DNA of 64,000 nucleotides. It comes from Spirochaetales bacterium. Its GTDB lineage: Bacteria > Spirochaetota > Spirochaetia > DSM-27196 > Alkalispirochaetaceae. The stretch covers positions 1 to 64,000 of the forward strand of contig JANQHT010000161.1 of assembly GCA_028282545.1 (NCBI GenBank), written 5' to 3'. The translations under genes and the position numbers were made by a program. The notes beneath the pieces were generated by a model. It did no database searches, had not been told where the DNA came from, and was given only the letters and a program-made list of their open reading frames with translations. Numbering within the stretch: the first letter of the stretch is position 1; the number at the start of each line of letters is the position of its first letter. Below are positions 24,553-32,058 of the stretch, in pieces.

Positions 24553-26016
24553 ATGAGAGACAGGATTGTTACGATCGGAGCCGTCCTGCTGATCGCGGCG
24601 GCGCTTTTTGCCGAAGCGCAGGACTCACCCTGGGGCGACGAACCGTGGCCCCCCGTTGACGGTGGCGGCGCCCGGGAGGGCGACAGCTTCGAAGATGGCG
24701 TGGATTCGCCGCGGCCCGGCGATGCCGCACGCGATACCGGGTCGCCCTGGCCCGGAGACGCGGCGGGTAGCACCCCATCGTACGCCGACTTTGGTTCGCT
24801 GGGCGCGTTTTCTCTCTACGGCTACCTGGCAACCACCGCGCAGGCGTTCTTCGGAGACACCGGTGACGGTGCGGTGTCCGGGGACGACGCTGCAGTGGGG
24901 GTCCAAACGCGCCTCCGTTTGAAGGGCGACTGGGAACCGGATGAGAACGTCCTGGTCCACCTGGAAATTGAGTCCAAACACCAACGAGGCGTTTCCAACG
25001 GCTACGCGTTGATGCAGTCCACCGGCCTTGACGGTGGATCGCTCGCGGCCGTGCAAGCGGCGAGTCCACAGGACGACTTTCGAAACGTTCTATACGTGGA
25101 CCAGGCGTGGGCGCAGCTACGGTTCGATCGCGTGGACTACCAGATGGGGCGCGTCCCGATCGCCTGGGGCACCGGATACGCCTTCAACCCAACGGCACGA
25201 ACCAACCCGATCGGCGGACTGACGGAGATCGGCGAGGAAGAGACCAGGGGGACCGCGGCGGTCACGGCGGCCATAGCGCTGCCGATGCAGGCGAGCATCG
25301 AGGGATACGTGGCGTTCGAGGACCGCCTGCACACCGCGGTGACGGTCGCGGAAGAAGTTGAGTACTGGAACGTACCCTGGGGTGCCCGGCTGCGGGCCCT
25401 CGTCGGTTCCTTTGACGTCGCCGTCGGTGCGGTCCACGAAGTTGCGAGCGCCCGGGCCGGATCGGGATTTGAGCGATACCTCCACGCCACCGGCGAAACG
25501 GTCGGTTCCATCGGTGATCTGGGGATGTACGCGGAAGCGCGTCTCACAACGCCGCAATTCGACGGCGAACCGGACGATTCGGAGGAGTGGGATCCGGGAA
25601 GGGCCCTCGTTTCAACGGTGGGAGTGGAGTACCTCTTTCCCGGCGACATCGACGCGAAAGTTGAGTACTACCGCCAGGGCGCCGGCGCAACCGACACCGA
25701 CGCCTACGACCTTGCGCCGGTCCTGAGCGGACACGCCGACGGTATGGCCCGCGACTACGGCTTCATCCTGCTGCAGCGCACGTTCATGGACTACCTGGAC
25801 GTGAGCGCCGCGGCGCTGGTCAACCTCAACGACGGGAGCGGCGCCGCCCTACCCGGCGCCGAGTACGCCGTCTCCGACGCGATATCGGTGTCGGCGACGG
25901 TGATCGTGCCGTGGGGATCGTCCGATTCGGAGTTCGGCGGTTCAAGCGATACCGCCGGTGTATCGGTTCGACTCGTACGGCCCGCAGCGATCGTCCAGGC
26001 CAAGGTGTCCTTTTGA
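24553..26016 (+). CDS. Outer-membrane beta-barrel protein
   Basis: A 487-aa protein with a signal peptide (cleavage near FAEAQ). Residues 24-75 form a Pro/Gly/Asp-rich, low-complexity segment with repeats of the form SPWGDE, SPRPGDAA and SPWPGDAA. The rest is a barrel with many alternating strands and a closing AAIVQAKVSF that ends in phenylalanine. It starts 7 nt after the LolA-like gene. With the exporter and the carrier it would complete an envelope-spanning lipid or hydrophobe export route, similar in layout to RND plus DUF1329/DUF1302 gene sets. Porin family not certain. Confidence 0.75.
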   Translation: MRDRIVTIGAVLLIAAALFAEAQDSPWGDEPWPPVDGGGAREGDSFEDGVDSPRPGDAARDTGSPWPGDAAGSTPSYADFGSLGAFSLYGYLATTAQAFFGDTGDGAVSGDDAAVGVQTRLRLKGDWEPDENVLVHLEIESKHQRGVSNGYALMQSTGLDGGSLAAVQAASPQDDFRNVLYVDQAWAQLRFDRVDYQMGRVPIAWGTGYAFNPTARTNPIGGLTEIGEEETRGTAAVTAAIALPMQASIEGYVAFEDRLHTAVTVAEEVEYWNVPWGARLRALVGSFDVAVGAVHEVASARAGSGFERYLHATGETVGSIGDLGMYAEARLTTPQFDGEPDDSEEWDPGRALVSTVGVEYLFPGDIDAKVEYYRQGAGATDTDAYDLAPVLSGHADGMARDYGFILLQRTFMDYLDVSAAALVNLNDGSGAALPGAEYAVSDAISVSATVIVPWGSSDSEFGGSSDTAGVSVRLVRPAAIVQAKVSF

Positions 26017-26029
26017 GAACGGAGTCACA

Positions 26030-26305
26030 ATGAATCCCCCATCCAAGTGGATCGAAGTCATCGATGTGCGATCGCCGCAGGGAGCGGCCGACACGGTAGA
26101 GACGCTCCTCCGGGAACTCGTCTCAGACGCCACCGGCGACCGCGTGGATGTGTTCCGCCGCGTCTCGCTGGACGGCGACTTCCTGGTGGAACTGCGACAC
26201 GACGCCGGCCCCGTAGACGCCCGTGGATCAGATGTCGGCGTGCGCATCGCTTCCGCACTCCGGGAGCGCGGCCTGGTCAACCACACCGTCTGGGTAGAGG
26301 AGTAA
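26030..26305 (+). CDS. Small conserved-looking hypothetical protein
   Basis: A 91-aa soluble, acidic protein starting at ATG behind ACGGAG, 13 nt after the beta-barrel gene, so it should be the last gene of the exporter operon. Predicted alternation of strands and helices (KWIEVIDVRS, then AADTVETLLRELV, then FLVELRHD, then VGVRIASALRERGLV) suggests a small alpha/beta sandwich of ferredoxin-like type. I do not recognise the family. It converges with the ROK gene 16 bp away. Confidence 0.65.
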   Translation: MNPPSKWIEVIDVRSPQGAADTVETLLRELVSDATGDRVDVFRRVSLDGDFLVELRHDAGPVDARGSDVGVRIASALRERGLVNHTVWVEE

Positions 26306-26321
26306 CGATCGATCCGGGGTA

Positions 26322-27467
26322 TTACGCCGCCGGATCGGTCAGTCCAAAGAAGTGCTGGAAGACCAGGTCAGTGGCACCGTAACACGCTTCTACCGGATCA
26401 TACACGGATGAGATAACGCGCACTCCCGGAAGCGCTGCCCGCGCTGCGGACCCTAGGACCTCCGCGATAATCGGAAAACGCGATATCAGTAGCACCGCCT
26501 CCGGGTGGAAAATATGGTTCAGGTTGGTCACCGCCGTGGCAAGCATCCGGCACGCGTCGGTGAGCACCCGGGACACCTCATCGCAGGAAAGACGGCCCTG
26601 CACTTCCTCCCAGGAACGAACACCAAAGGTCTCGCTCAGAACGGCGAGCATGGGCTGCTCCGCCACCACCGACTCCAGGGTGTGCGCCGCCGGGCCCAGC
26701 GTGGTCCGACCGATTTCAAGCGCCGTATCGGTCCCGTTGATGAAGAGGCGGCCATGGTTCACCAGGGCACCGCCGACACCGGACCGTACAAGGATCGCCA
26801 GGAGGCTCTTTTCGTTCCGAGCGGCACCGTAGTGGTACGCGCTCGCGGCAATTACCGAGGCGTTGTTGTGGACATAGACCGGAACGGCGAAACGATCCTC
26901 GAAGTGCTCCTTCATGGCGTATCCGGCGAGCCCGCCGATACGCGCGTATTCGACGACCCGACCGGTAACGGTGTTCACCACACCGGGGGAGGCAATGCCG
27001 ATCCCCATCATCCGCTCCGGGGGAAGCGAAACCGCGCCGGTCGCGCCGCGAATGAGGGCTTCGATGGTCTCAAGAACCTGAGCCCGGTGCACTCCCGGCG
27101 GAAACGCCTCCGTTGCCTGGTGGATAACGTGATTGGCGAAATCGACGGCGATCACCGACGCCGCCAAGCTCGAGAAATCCACGCCCACGGCGTAGTGTGC
27201 GTCCGGGTTCACGCAGTAGAAACTGGGACGACGCCCCTTACGTTCCATCGTTTCGCCGTTTGGTTCTTCACCGCCCTCCGCGGGGCACTGCCGGATATAC
27301 CCCTCCTCCTCCAGCTTGGCGAATATCCGGAACACCGTGGGAGCCTTGAGCCCCGTTTCCTGCACCACCTGTGACTGCGCCGCCGTGCCGATACGAAAGA
27401 TGATGTTGAGTACGAGTTTCTCGTTTCGAATTCGCACGTCGTCGCCGCGCAATGGTGTTCGGTTCAT
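26322..27467 (-). CDS. ROK-family transcriptional repressor without the zinc motif
   Basis: A 381-aa ROK regulator. Residues 8-60 form a winged HTH (GTAAQSQVVQETGLKAPTVF) and residues 85-380 form the sugar-kinase-like effector domain (AVGVDFSSLAASVIAVDFAN and MGIGIASPGVVNT). The usual ROK motif of His plus a CxCGxxGC cysteine cluster is absent: the matching stretch reads ALEIGRTTLGPAAHTLESVV. The gene is divergent from the transketolase operon. Its own promoter carries a 21-bp palindrome of the set also found before the sulfatase and ABC importer genes, so it probably represses all four units and itself. The effector is presumably the pathway sugar. Confidence 0.92.
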   Translation of the reverse strand: MNRTPLRGDDVRIRNEKLVLNIIFRIGTAAQSQVVQETGLKAPTVFRIFAKLEEEGYIRQCPAEGGEEPNGETMERKGRRPSFYCVNPDAHYAVGVDFSSLAASVIAVDFANHVIHQATEAFPPGVHRAQVLETIEALIRGATGAVSLPPERMMGIGIASPGVVNTVTGRVVEYARIGGLAGYAMKEHFEDRFAVPVYVHNNASVIAASAYHYGAARNEKSLLAILVRSGVGGALVNHGRLFINGTDTALEIGRTTLGPAAHTLESVVAEQPMLAVLSETFGVRSWEEVQGRLSCDEVSRVLTDACRMLATAVTNLNHIFHPEAVLLISRFPIIAEVLGSAARAALPGVRVISSVYDPVEACYGATDLVFQHFFGLTDPAA

Positions 27468-27523
27468 TTCTTTTCTTTCTGTAACTAACTAACAATCGTA
27501 TCAGCTCGGCCGGCGGCTGTCCA
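27468..27523 (-). promoter_or_regulatory. ROK gene promoter and operator
   Basis: On the minus strand TGGACA (27518-27523), 17 bp and TACGAT (27495-27500) form the promoter. The operator of the 21-bp set follows at 27468-27488: TTAGTTA, spacer CAGAAAG, AAAAGAA. It abuts the ATG, so it also covers the ribosome-binding region. Confidence 0.75.
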
Positions 27524-27547
27524 TGGAAAATGAGAGTTGCCGGGCGC

Positions 27548-27605
27548 TGGACACGCCTTTTTTAGCGTGATAGAGTCGCATTAGTTATTTTCAGTAAGAA
27601 ACTAA
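27548..27605 (+). promoter_or_regulatory. Transketolase operon promoter and ROK-type operator
   Basis: TGGACA (27548-27553), 17 bp and TAGAGT (27571-27576) form the promoter. Four bases later begins TTAGTTA, and the 21-bp frame of the shared palindrome is 27585-27605: TTATTTT, spacer CAGTAAG, AAACTAA. The promoter design is the same as at 1571-1624. Confidence 0.75.
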
Positions 27606-27634
27606 TTGTTTTTGTTTCGGGAGTACATATTGAC

Positions 27635-28501
27635 ATGAATTCGGAGGAACTTCGAACACTCCAGCGGAAAGCGATCGAGATTCGCCGCGTGACGCTGGAC
27701 GAGATCGCCCACCTTGGTGTTGGACACGTGGGCGGGTCCATGTCGGTTGTCGAGGTGCTGGTTCTCCTCTACTACAAGGTGTTGAAGATTGATCCGGCCG
27801 ACCCCGCGTGGGAGGGGCGAGACAAGTTCGTGATGTCCAAGGGGCACGCGGGGCCTTCCCTCTACGCGATCCTGGCGGACCGGGGGTTCTTCGACCGTTC
27901 CTGGCTGCACACGTTGAACGTGGGCGGCACCAGCCTGCCGAGCCACTGCGATCGGACACGAACACCGGGGATCGACATGTCTACCGGTTCACTGGGACAG
28001 GGTCTGTCGGTTGCGGTCGGGATGGCCCTGGGCCACCGAATGCAGGGCCTGCCGGGACGGGTATACGCGCTCGTTGGCGATGGGGACACCAACGAGGGGC
28101 AGACCTGGGAGGCGGCGATGTCCGCGGGCATGTTCGGCCTCTCCAATCTGGTGGCGTTTACCGACTACAACAGGATGCAGATCGACGGCCCCAGTGAGGA
28201 GATCATGTCGCTGGTGGACCTCGCCGGGAGATGGAAAACGTTCGGGTGGGACGTTCAGCAGGTGGACGGTCATGACCTGTCGGCTATCGACGAGGCTGTG
28301 AAAGCCGCGGTAGCTGCGCAAAACGCCCGCCCCCGCCCAGCGATGATCATCCTGGAGACGGTCAAGGGCAAGGGAATCAGTTTCGCCGAAGGCGACTACA
28401 AGAATCACAATATGCCCGTTTCCAGGGACCAGGCGGCGGAAGCGGATCGTATCCTGGCGGCGCGGCTGGAAGCACTGGAGACCCAGGGGGTGACGACGTG
28501 A
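27635..28501 (+). CDS. Transketolase, N-terminal (ThDP-binding) subunit, sulfo-TK candidate
   Basis: A 288-aa subunit of a split transketolase. Thiamine-diphosphate motif GDGDTNEGQTWEA with the following N in AFTDYNRMQIDG, histidines in GVGHVGGS and SKGHAG, and MSTGSLGQGLS near residue 112. It transfers a two-carbon ketol unit together with the next gene product. All six genes of this operon are coupled, and a ROK operator precedes them, so this is a catabolic enzyme and not the housekeeping transketolase. In the known sulfo-TK pathway a split enzyme cuts 6-deoxy-6-sulfofructose and then 4-deoxy-4-sulfoerythrulose. That assignment is inferred from the neighbours. Start ATG behind a weak site in the leader. 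Confidence 0.9.
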   Translation: MNSEELRTLQRKAIEIRRVTLDEIAHLGVGHVGGSMSVVEVLVLLYYKVLKIDPADPAWEGRDKFVMSKGHAGPSLYAILADRGFFDRSWLHTLNVGGTSLPSHCDRTRTPGIDMSTGSLGQGLSVAVGMALGHRMQGLPGRVYALVGDGDTNEGQTWEAAMSAGMFGLSNLVAFTDYNRMQIDGPSEEIMSLVDLAGRWKTFGWDVQQVDGHDLSAIDEAVKAAVAAQNARPRPAMIILETVKGKGISFAEGDYKNHNMPVSRDQAAEADRILAARLEALETQGVTT

Positions 28502-29496
28502 CGTTTGTAGCGCCCCGTGCACTGGCCACGGCGGGAGCGGACGCTCCGGAAATGCGCGCGGTATACTCGCAGACGTTGATGGACCTCGCCGCGGAAGACC
28601 CCAGGATCGTGGTCATCGACGCGGACCTGGCAAGAGCCAACGCAACGGACAAATTCAGAGACGCCTACCCGGAACGGCACGTCGATGTGGGCGTGGCCGA
28701 GGCAAACATGGTTGGGATCGCTGCGGGTCTCTCGACCACCGGTATGATTCCCTTTCCAGGCACGTTCAGCTGTTTCGCGGGCCGCCGTGTGTTTGACCAG
28801 TTCTTCATCTCTGCGGCGTACGCCAAGCTCAACGTGAAACTCACCGGGAGCGATCCTGGCGTCGCCGCCACCTACAACGGCGGAACGCACATGGCCTTTG
28901 AGGACATCGGCGTGATGCGTACGGTGCCGGGTCTCACCATCTACGAACCGAGCGACCCGGTGACGCTCAGGGCACTCCTGCGCGAATCGGCCGCAACGTA
29001 CGGAAGCAGCTACCTCCGCCTCCACCGAAAGTACATCGCTCCGATGTACGACGAGTCATTCGAGGCGGAACTTGGAAAAGGTATCGTGGTGACCGAAGGA
29101 AGCGATGTGACCCTCATTGCGACCGGTGCCGTGATGGTTCCCGAGGCTATCACCGCGGCGGAGACCCTCGAGGCGAGCGGTATCAACGCCGCGGTGATCG
29201 ACATGCACACGGTCAAACCAATTGACAGGGAACTCGTTGTCCGTTTCGCCCGGGCAACCGGTGCAATCGTCACCTGCGAGAATCACCAGGTAAACAGCGG
29301 TCTGGGGGCGGCGGTAGCGGAAGTTCTCGTGGAAGAGTGGCCCGTTCCGATGCGACGCATCGGTGTGCACGACGAGTTCGGTGAGGTGGGCACGTTGGAC
29401 TACCTAAAAGAGCGCTATGGACTCACCGCACAATCGATCGTTGCCGCGGCGGAAGCGGTGATCGAGCAGAAGAGAACGATGGAGAGAGCACAATGA
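28498..29496 (+). CDS. Transketolase, C-terminal (pyrimidine-binding) subunit, sulfo-TK candidate
   Basis: A 332-aa subunit with the pyrimidine-binding domain (residues 15-190), carrying the activating glutamate in DVGVAEANMVGIAAG, and the C-terminal transketolase domain (residues 200-325; GSDVTLIATGAVM and VIDMHTVKPID). GTG start overlapping the N-subunit stop. It forms an alpha2beta2 enzyme with the preceding protein. The paralogous pair at 55918-57716 has the same split, so the two modules can be compared for substrate-pocket differences. Confidence 0.9.
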   Translation: MTFVAPRALATAGADAPEMRAVYSQTLMDLAAEDPRIVVIDADLARANATDKFRDAYPERHVDVGVAEANMVGIAAGLSTTGMIPFPGTFSCFAGRRVFDQFFISAAYAKLNVKLTGSDPGVAATYNGGTHMAFEDIGVMRTVPGLTIYEPSDPVTLRALLRESAATYGSSYLRLHRKYIAPMYDESFEAELGKGIVVTEGSDVTLIATGAVMVPEAITAAETLEASGINAAVIDMHTVKPIDRELVVRFARATGAIVTCENHQVNSGLGAAVAEVLVEEWPVPMRRIGVHDEFGEVGTLDYLKERYGLTAQSIVAAAEAVIEQKRTMERAQ

Positions 29497-29978
29497 ACAA
29501 GCGGGTTGTAGCGATAGCCAGTGACAAGTCCGGCTTCCCCCTGAAGGCGGCGGTTGTGGATTACCTGCAGGATCGCGGAGATATCGAGGTCCGCGACTTT
29601 GGCCTGGGCAGCCTGGACGAGAACGAGCCCTACGACGGACAGGCCCCCAAGGTTGCACGCATGGTTCAACGCGGTGAAACCGATCGGGGCATCCTCATCT
29701 GCGGCACCGGCCAGGGCATGGCGATTGTCGCCAACAAGTTTCGGGGCGTATACGCCGTGGTGGCGGACACCGTCTTTGCCGCGGAGCGGGGGCGTATCAT
29801 CAACAACGCAAACGTCCTTACCATGGGCGGTTGGATCACCGCACCGCGGCTCGGGATTGAGATCGTTGACGCCTGGCTCGCCGTCGAGTTCACGCAGAAG
29901 ATGGAGGATCGCGCCGAGTGGCTCAAGGCCGCGTACGGGCGCGTTCAGACGATCGAAGCGTCGAACTTCGAGACGTAG
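29493..29978 (+). CDS. RpiB/LacAB-family isomerase with altered active site
   Basis: A 161-aa sugar isomerase of the ribose-5-phosphate isomerase B fold. The catalytic-cysteine loop ILICGTGQGMAIVANKF (C70) and the NANVL motif are kept. Compared with E. coli RpiB (from memory), the ring-opening histidine (H99) is Ile103, the DH pair near the N-terminus is D11-K12, and the phosphate-binding R-H near the C-terminus is replaced by K-M. Such changes fit a substrate that cannot form a ring and carries no phosphate, such as 4-deoxy-4-sulfoerythrose in the sulfo-TK route, where an RpiB-family enzyme does this step. The ATG overlaps the transketolase stop. A GTG-started acyl-CoA synthetase gene follows 17 bp on. 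Confidence 0.85.
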   Translation: MNKRVVAIASDKSGFPLKAAVVDYLQDRGDIEVRDFGLGSLDENEPYDGQAPKVARMVQRGETDRGILICGTGQGMAIVANKFRGVYAVVADTVFAAERGRIINNANVLTMGGWITAPRLGIEIVDAWLAVEFTQKMEDRAEWLKAAYGRVQTIEASNFET

Positions 29979-29995
29979 CCGGCGCGGAGGCGCGT

Positions 29996-31165
29996 GTGAA
30001 ACTCTTTGAGTACCAGGCAAAACGGGTTTTTACCGAGGCGGGCATTACCGTACCGCGGTCCACGCTGGTGGAAACATCGGGGCCCGCCCGAGCCGCGGTC
30101 ACGGCAGCGGTGGCAGACGCCGTGACCGCCTACAACGACGCGGCGGTCATCAAGGCGCAGGTTCTCATGGGAGGCCGTGGAAAACGCGGCCTCGTACGAA
30201 AGGCGACCGCGGCGGACGCCGCGGAAACGACGGAGGCGATCCTCGATGCGGACGTTCCCGTACCGTCGCTCTTGGTGGAAGAACTCGTTGCGGCCGAACG
30301 CGAACTCTACCTGGCGATAACGATCGACGCCCCGGGGTCAAAGGCACTCGTTCTGGCCTCTGCCGAGGGCGGTATCGATATCGAGGAACTCGCGGCGACG
30401 CGGCCGGAAGCGATCGTCCGGTTTCCCGTGGATCTTCGGCGGGGGCTCCTCGGATACGAGGCGCGGTCGATCGCCTACCAAATGGGGCTGGAGGGCCGCG
30501 ATGCAAAGGGCGTCGCCTCCGTCCTCATATCACTGTGGCGCGTCTTTCGCGAACGCGACGCCGAGCTGGTAGAGATCAATCCGCTCTTTGTAACGGCCGA
30601 CGGCGTTGTTGCCGGTGACGGCAAGGTATCGATCGACGACAACAGCCTCTTCCGGCAGCCGGGCTACGCCCCCACTCGCGATCACTTCGAAAGCGACGCC
30701 GAGTTCGAGGCGGCCCGGGAGGGGATCCCCTACCTCCAGTTCGACGGCGACATCTCGCTTATGTGCGCCGGTGCGGGCCTCACGACAACGGTGTTTGACC
30801 TAGTTCACTACGAGGGTGGCACGGTGGCCAACTACCTCGAGTTCGGCGGCCCCAACTATCGGCGGGCAAAACGGGCGATGGAACTGTGCCTCCGGAACGA
30901 GAGCGCCGTCATTCTCATCGTCACCTTCGGTACGATCGCCCGGGCGGACGTGATGGCGGAGGGCGTCGTTGAAGCGATCCGGGAACTCAAACCGGACCGT
31001 CCCATCGTGACCTGTATCCGCGGAACCAACGAGGAGGGTGCCGTAGAGACACTCAAGGCCGCGGGGATCGAGCCGCTCTTCGATACCGAGGAGGCGGTCC
31101 GCCGCGCCGTGGCGATCGCGGCCGAGCGAGGCGGCGCTGCCGGGCTCTCCGGAGGTGCGTCGTGA
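29996..31165 (+). CDS. ADP-forming acyl-CoA synthetase, beta subunit (SucC-like)
   Basis: A 389-aa protein with an ATP-grasp domain (MKLFEYQAKRVF..., then MGGRGKRGLV) and a C-terminal CoA-ligase domain (LMCAGAGLTTTVFDL, NYLEFGG and IVTFGTIARADVMAEG). The GTG start is chosen because GCGGAGG precedes it and family alignment begins there. Length equals E. coli SucC. It lies in a catabolic operon and not beside TCA-cycle genes. Its likely task is to make ATP or GTP from an acyl-CoA. In the sulfoacetate variant of sulfo-TK a SucCD-like pair turns sulfoacetyl-CoA into sulfoacetate. The acyl group is inferred, not seen. Confidence 0.85.
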   Translation: MKLFEYQAKRVFTEAGITVPRSTLVETSGPARAAVTAAVADAVTAYNDAAVIKAQVLMGGRGKRGLVRKATAADAAETTEAILDADVPVPSLLVEELVAAERELYLAITIDAPGSKALVLASAEGGIDIEELAATRPEAIVRFPVDLRRGLLGYEARSIAYQMGLEGRDAKGVASVLISLWRVFRERDAELVEINPLFVTADGVVAGDGKVSIDDNSLFRQPGYAPTRDHFESDAEFEAAREGIPYLQFDGDISLMCAGAGLTTTVFDLVHYEGGTVANYLEFGGPNYRRAKRAMELCLRNESAVILIVTFGTIARADVMAEGVVEAIRELKPDRPIVTCIRGTNEEGAVETLKAAGIEPLFDTEEAVRRAVAIAAERGGAAGLSGGAS

Positions 31166-32058
31166 GCGTATTCGTCGACACCGACACGCGTATCGTCGTG
31201 CAAGGCGCCACCGGCAAGGAGGGGAGCTTCTGGACCAACCACATGATCGAGATGGGGGCTTCCGTCGTTGCCGGCGTAACACCCGGCAAGGAGGGCCAAC
31301 GCGTCCACGGGGTGCCCGTCTATCACACCGTCGCCCGCGCCCTGGAGCGCCACCGGGCGGACGCGGCGATGCTCTTTGTCCCGCCCCGTTTCACCAAGGA
31401 GGCGGTCTTCGAAGCACTCGACGGGGGTATCAAGACGATCGTCACCATCGCCGACGGAATCCCGCTCCACGACCAGGTGGAGATCCGCGCCGCGGCGCGG
31501 GGCAAAGGTGCCCGCGTCGTCGGCGGCAACACCTCCGGCGTGATCTCGCCGGGTAGGTCGATGATGGGGATTTTCCCCTATTGGATCGAACGCGTATACA
31601 AACCGGGCCGCATCGGCGTCATGACGCGCAGCGGCTCCCTCACGAACGAGGTTACCTCCATGGTGGTTCGCGCCGGGTTCGGCGTCTCGAGCCTGATCGG
31701 CGTAGGCGGGGACCCGGTACCGGGGACGCGCTTTGCAGAGATGCTGCCGGACTACGAGGCGGACCCCGGGACGGACGCCGTGGTGGTAATCGGTGAGCTT
31801 GGAGGAACCATGGAAGAGGAGTGCGCCCAGGCGATCACCTCCGGTGTATACACCAAACCGCTGGTTGCCTTTATCGGCGGACGAACGGCGCCGAAAGGCA
31901 AGCGGATGGGGCACGCCGGTGCCATCGTCACCGGGGGAACGGGATCTGTGGAAGAGAAGGTGCGCGCCCTCGAGGCCGCGGGCGCCTCCGTGGCGGACCG
32001 CCCCAGCCAGGTGGGAACGCTCCTCGCCGCTGCCCTGGAGGAGCACCGCCGTGGGTAG
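31162..32058 (+). CDS. ADP-forming acyl-CoA synthetase, alpha subunit (SucD-like)
   Basis: A 298-aa subunit. CoA-binding Rossmann domain (VVQGATGKEGSFWT), phosphorylated histidine in KRMGHAGA (H251) and the partner glutamate in IGELGG (E212). The loop that reads GPNCPG in succinyl-CoA synthetases is GGNTSG (residues 121-126), so the cysteine and proline at the acyl/CoA site are lost. This points to an acid other than succinate. GTG start overlapping the beta-subunit stop. It overlaps the transporter gene by 8 bp. Confidence 0.87.
   Translation: MSVFVDTDTRIVVQGATGKEGSFWTNHMIEMGASVVAGVTPGKEGQRVHGVPVYHTVARALERHRADAAMLFVPPRFTKEAVFEALDGGIKTIVTIADGIPLHDQVEIRAAARGKGARVVGGNTSGVISPGRSMMGIFPYWIERVYKPGRIGVMTRSGSLTNEVTSMVVRAGFGVSSLIGVGGDPVPGTRFAEMLPDYEADPGTDAVVVIGELGGTMEEECAQAITSGVYTKPLVAFIGGRTAPKGKRMGHAGAIVTGGTGSVEEKVRALEAAGASVADRPSQVGTLLAAALEEHRRG

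Noticed and set aside
27635-29496. Housekeeping transketolase or 1-deoxyxylulose-5-phosphate synthase
   Set aside because: Split into two subunits, ROK-regulated, in a catabolic operon, and a second similar pair exists at 55918-57716; DXS-specific motifs are not seen.
29996-32058. Succinyl-CoA synthetase of the TCA cycle
   Set aside because: Coupled to transketolase, isomerase and transporter genes under a ROK operator, and the GPNCPG loop is changed.
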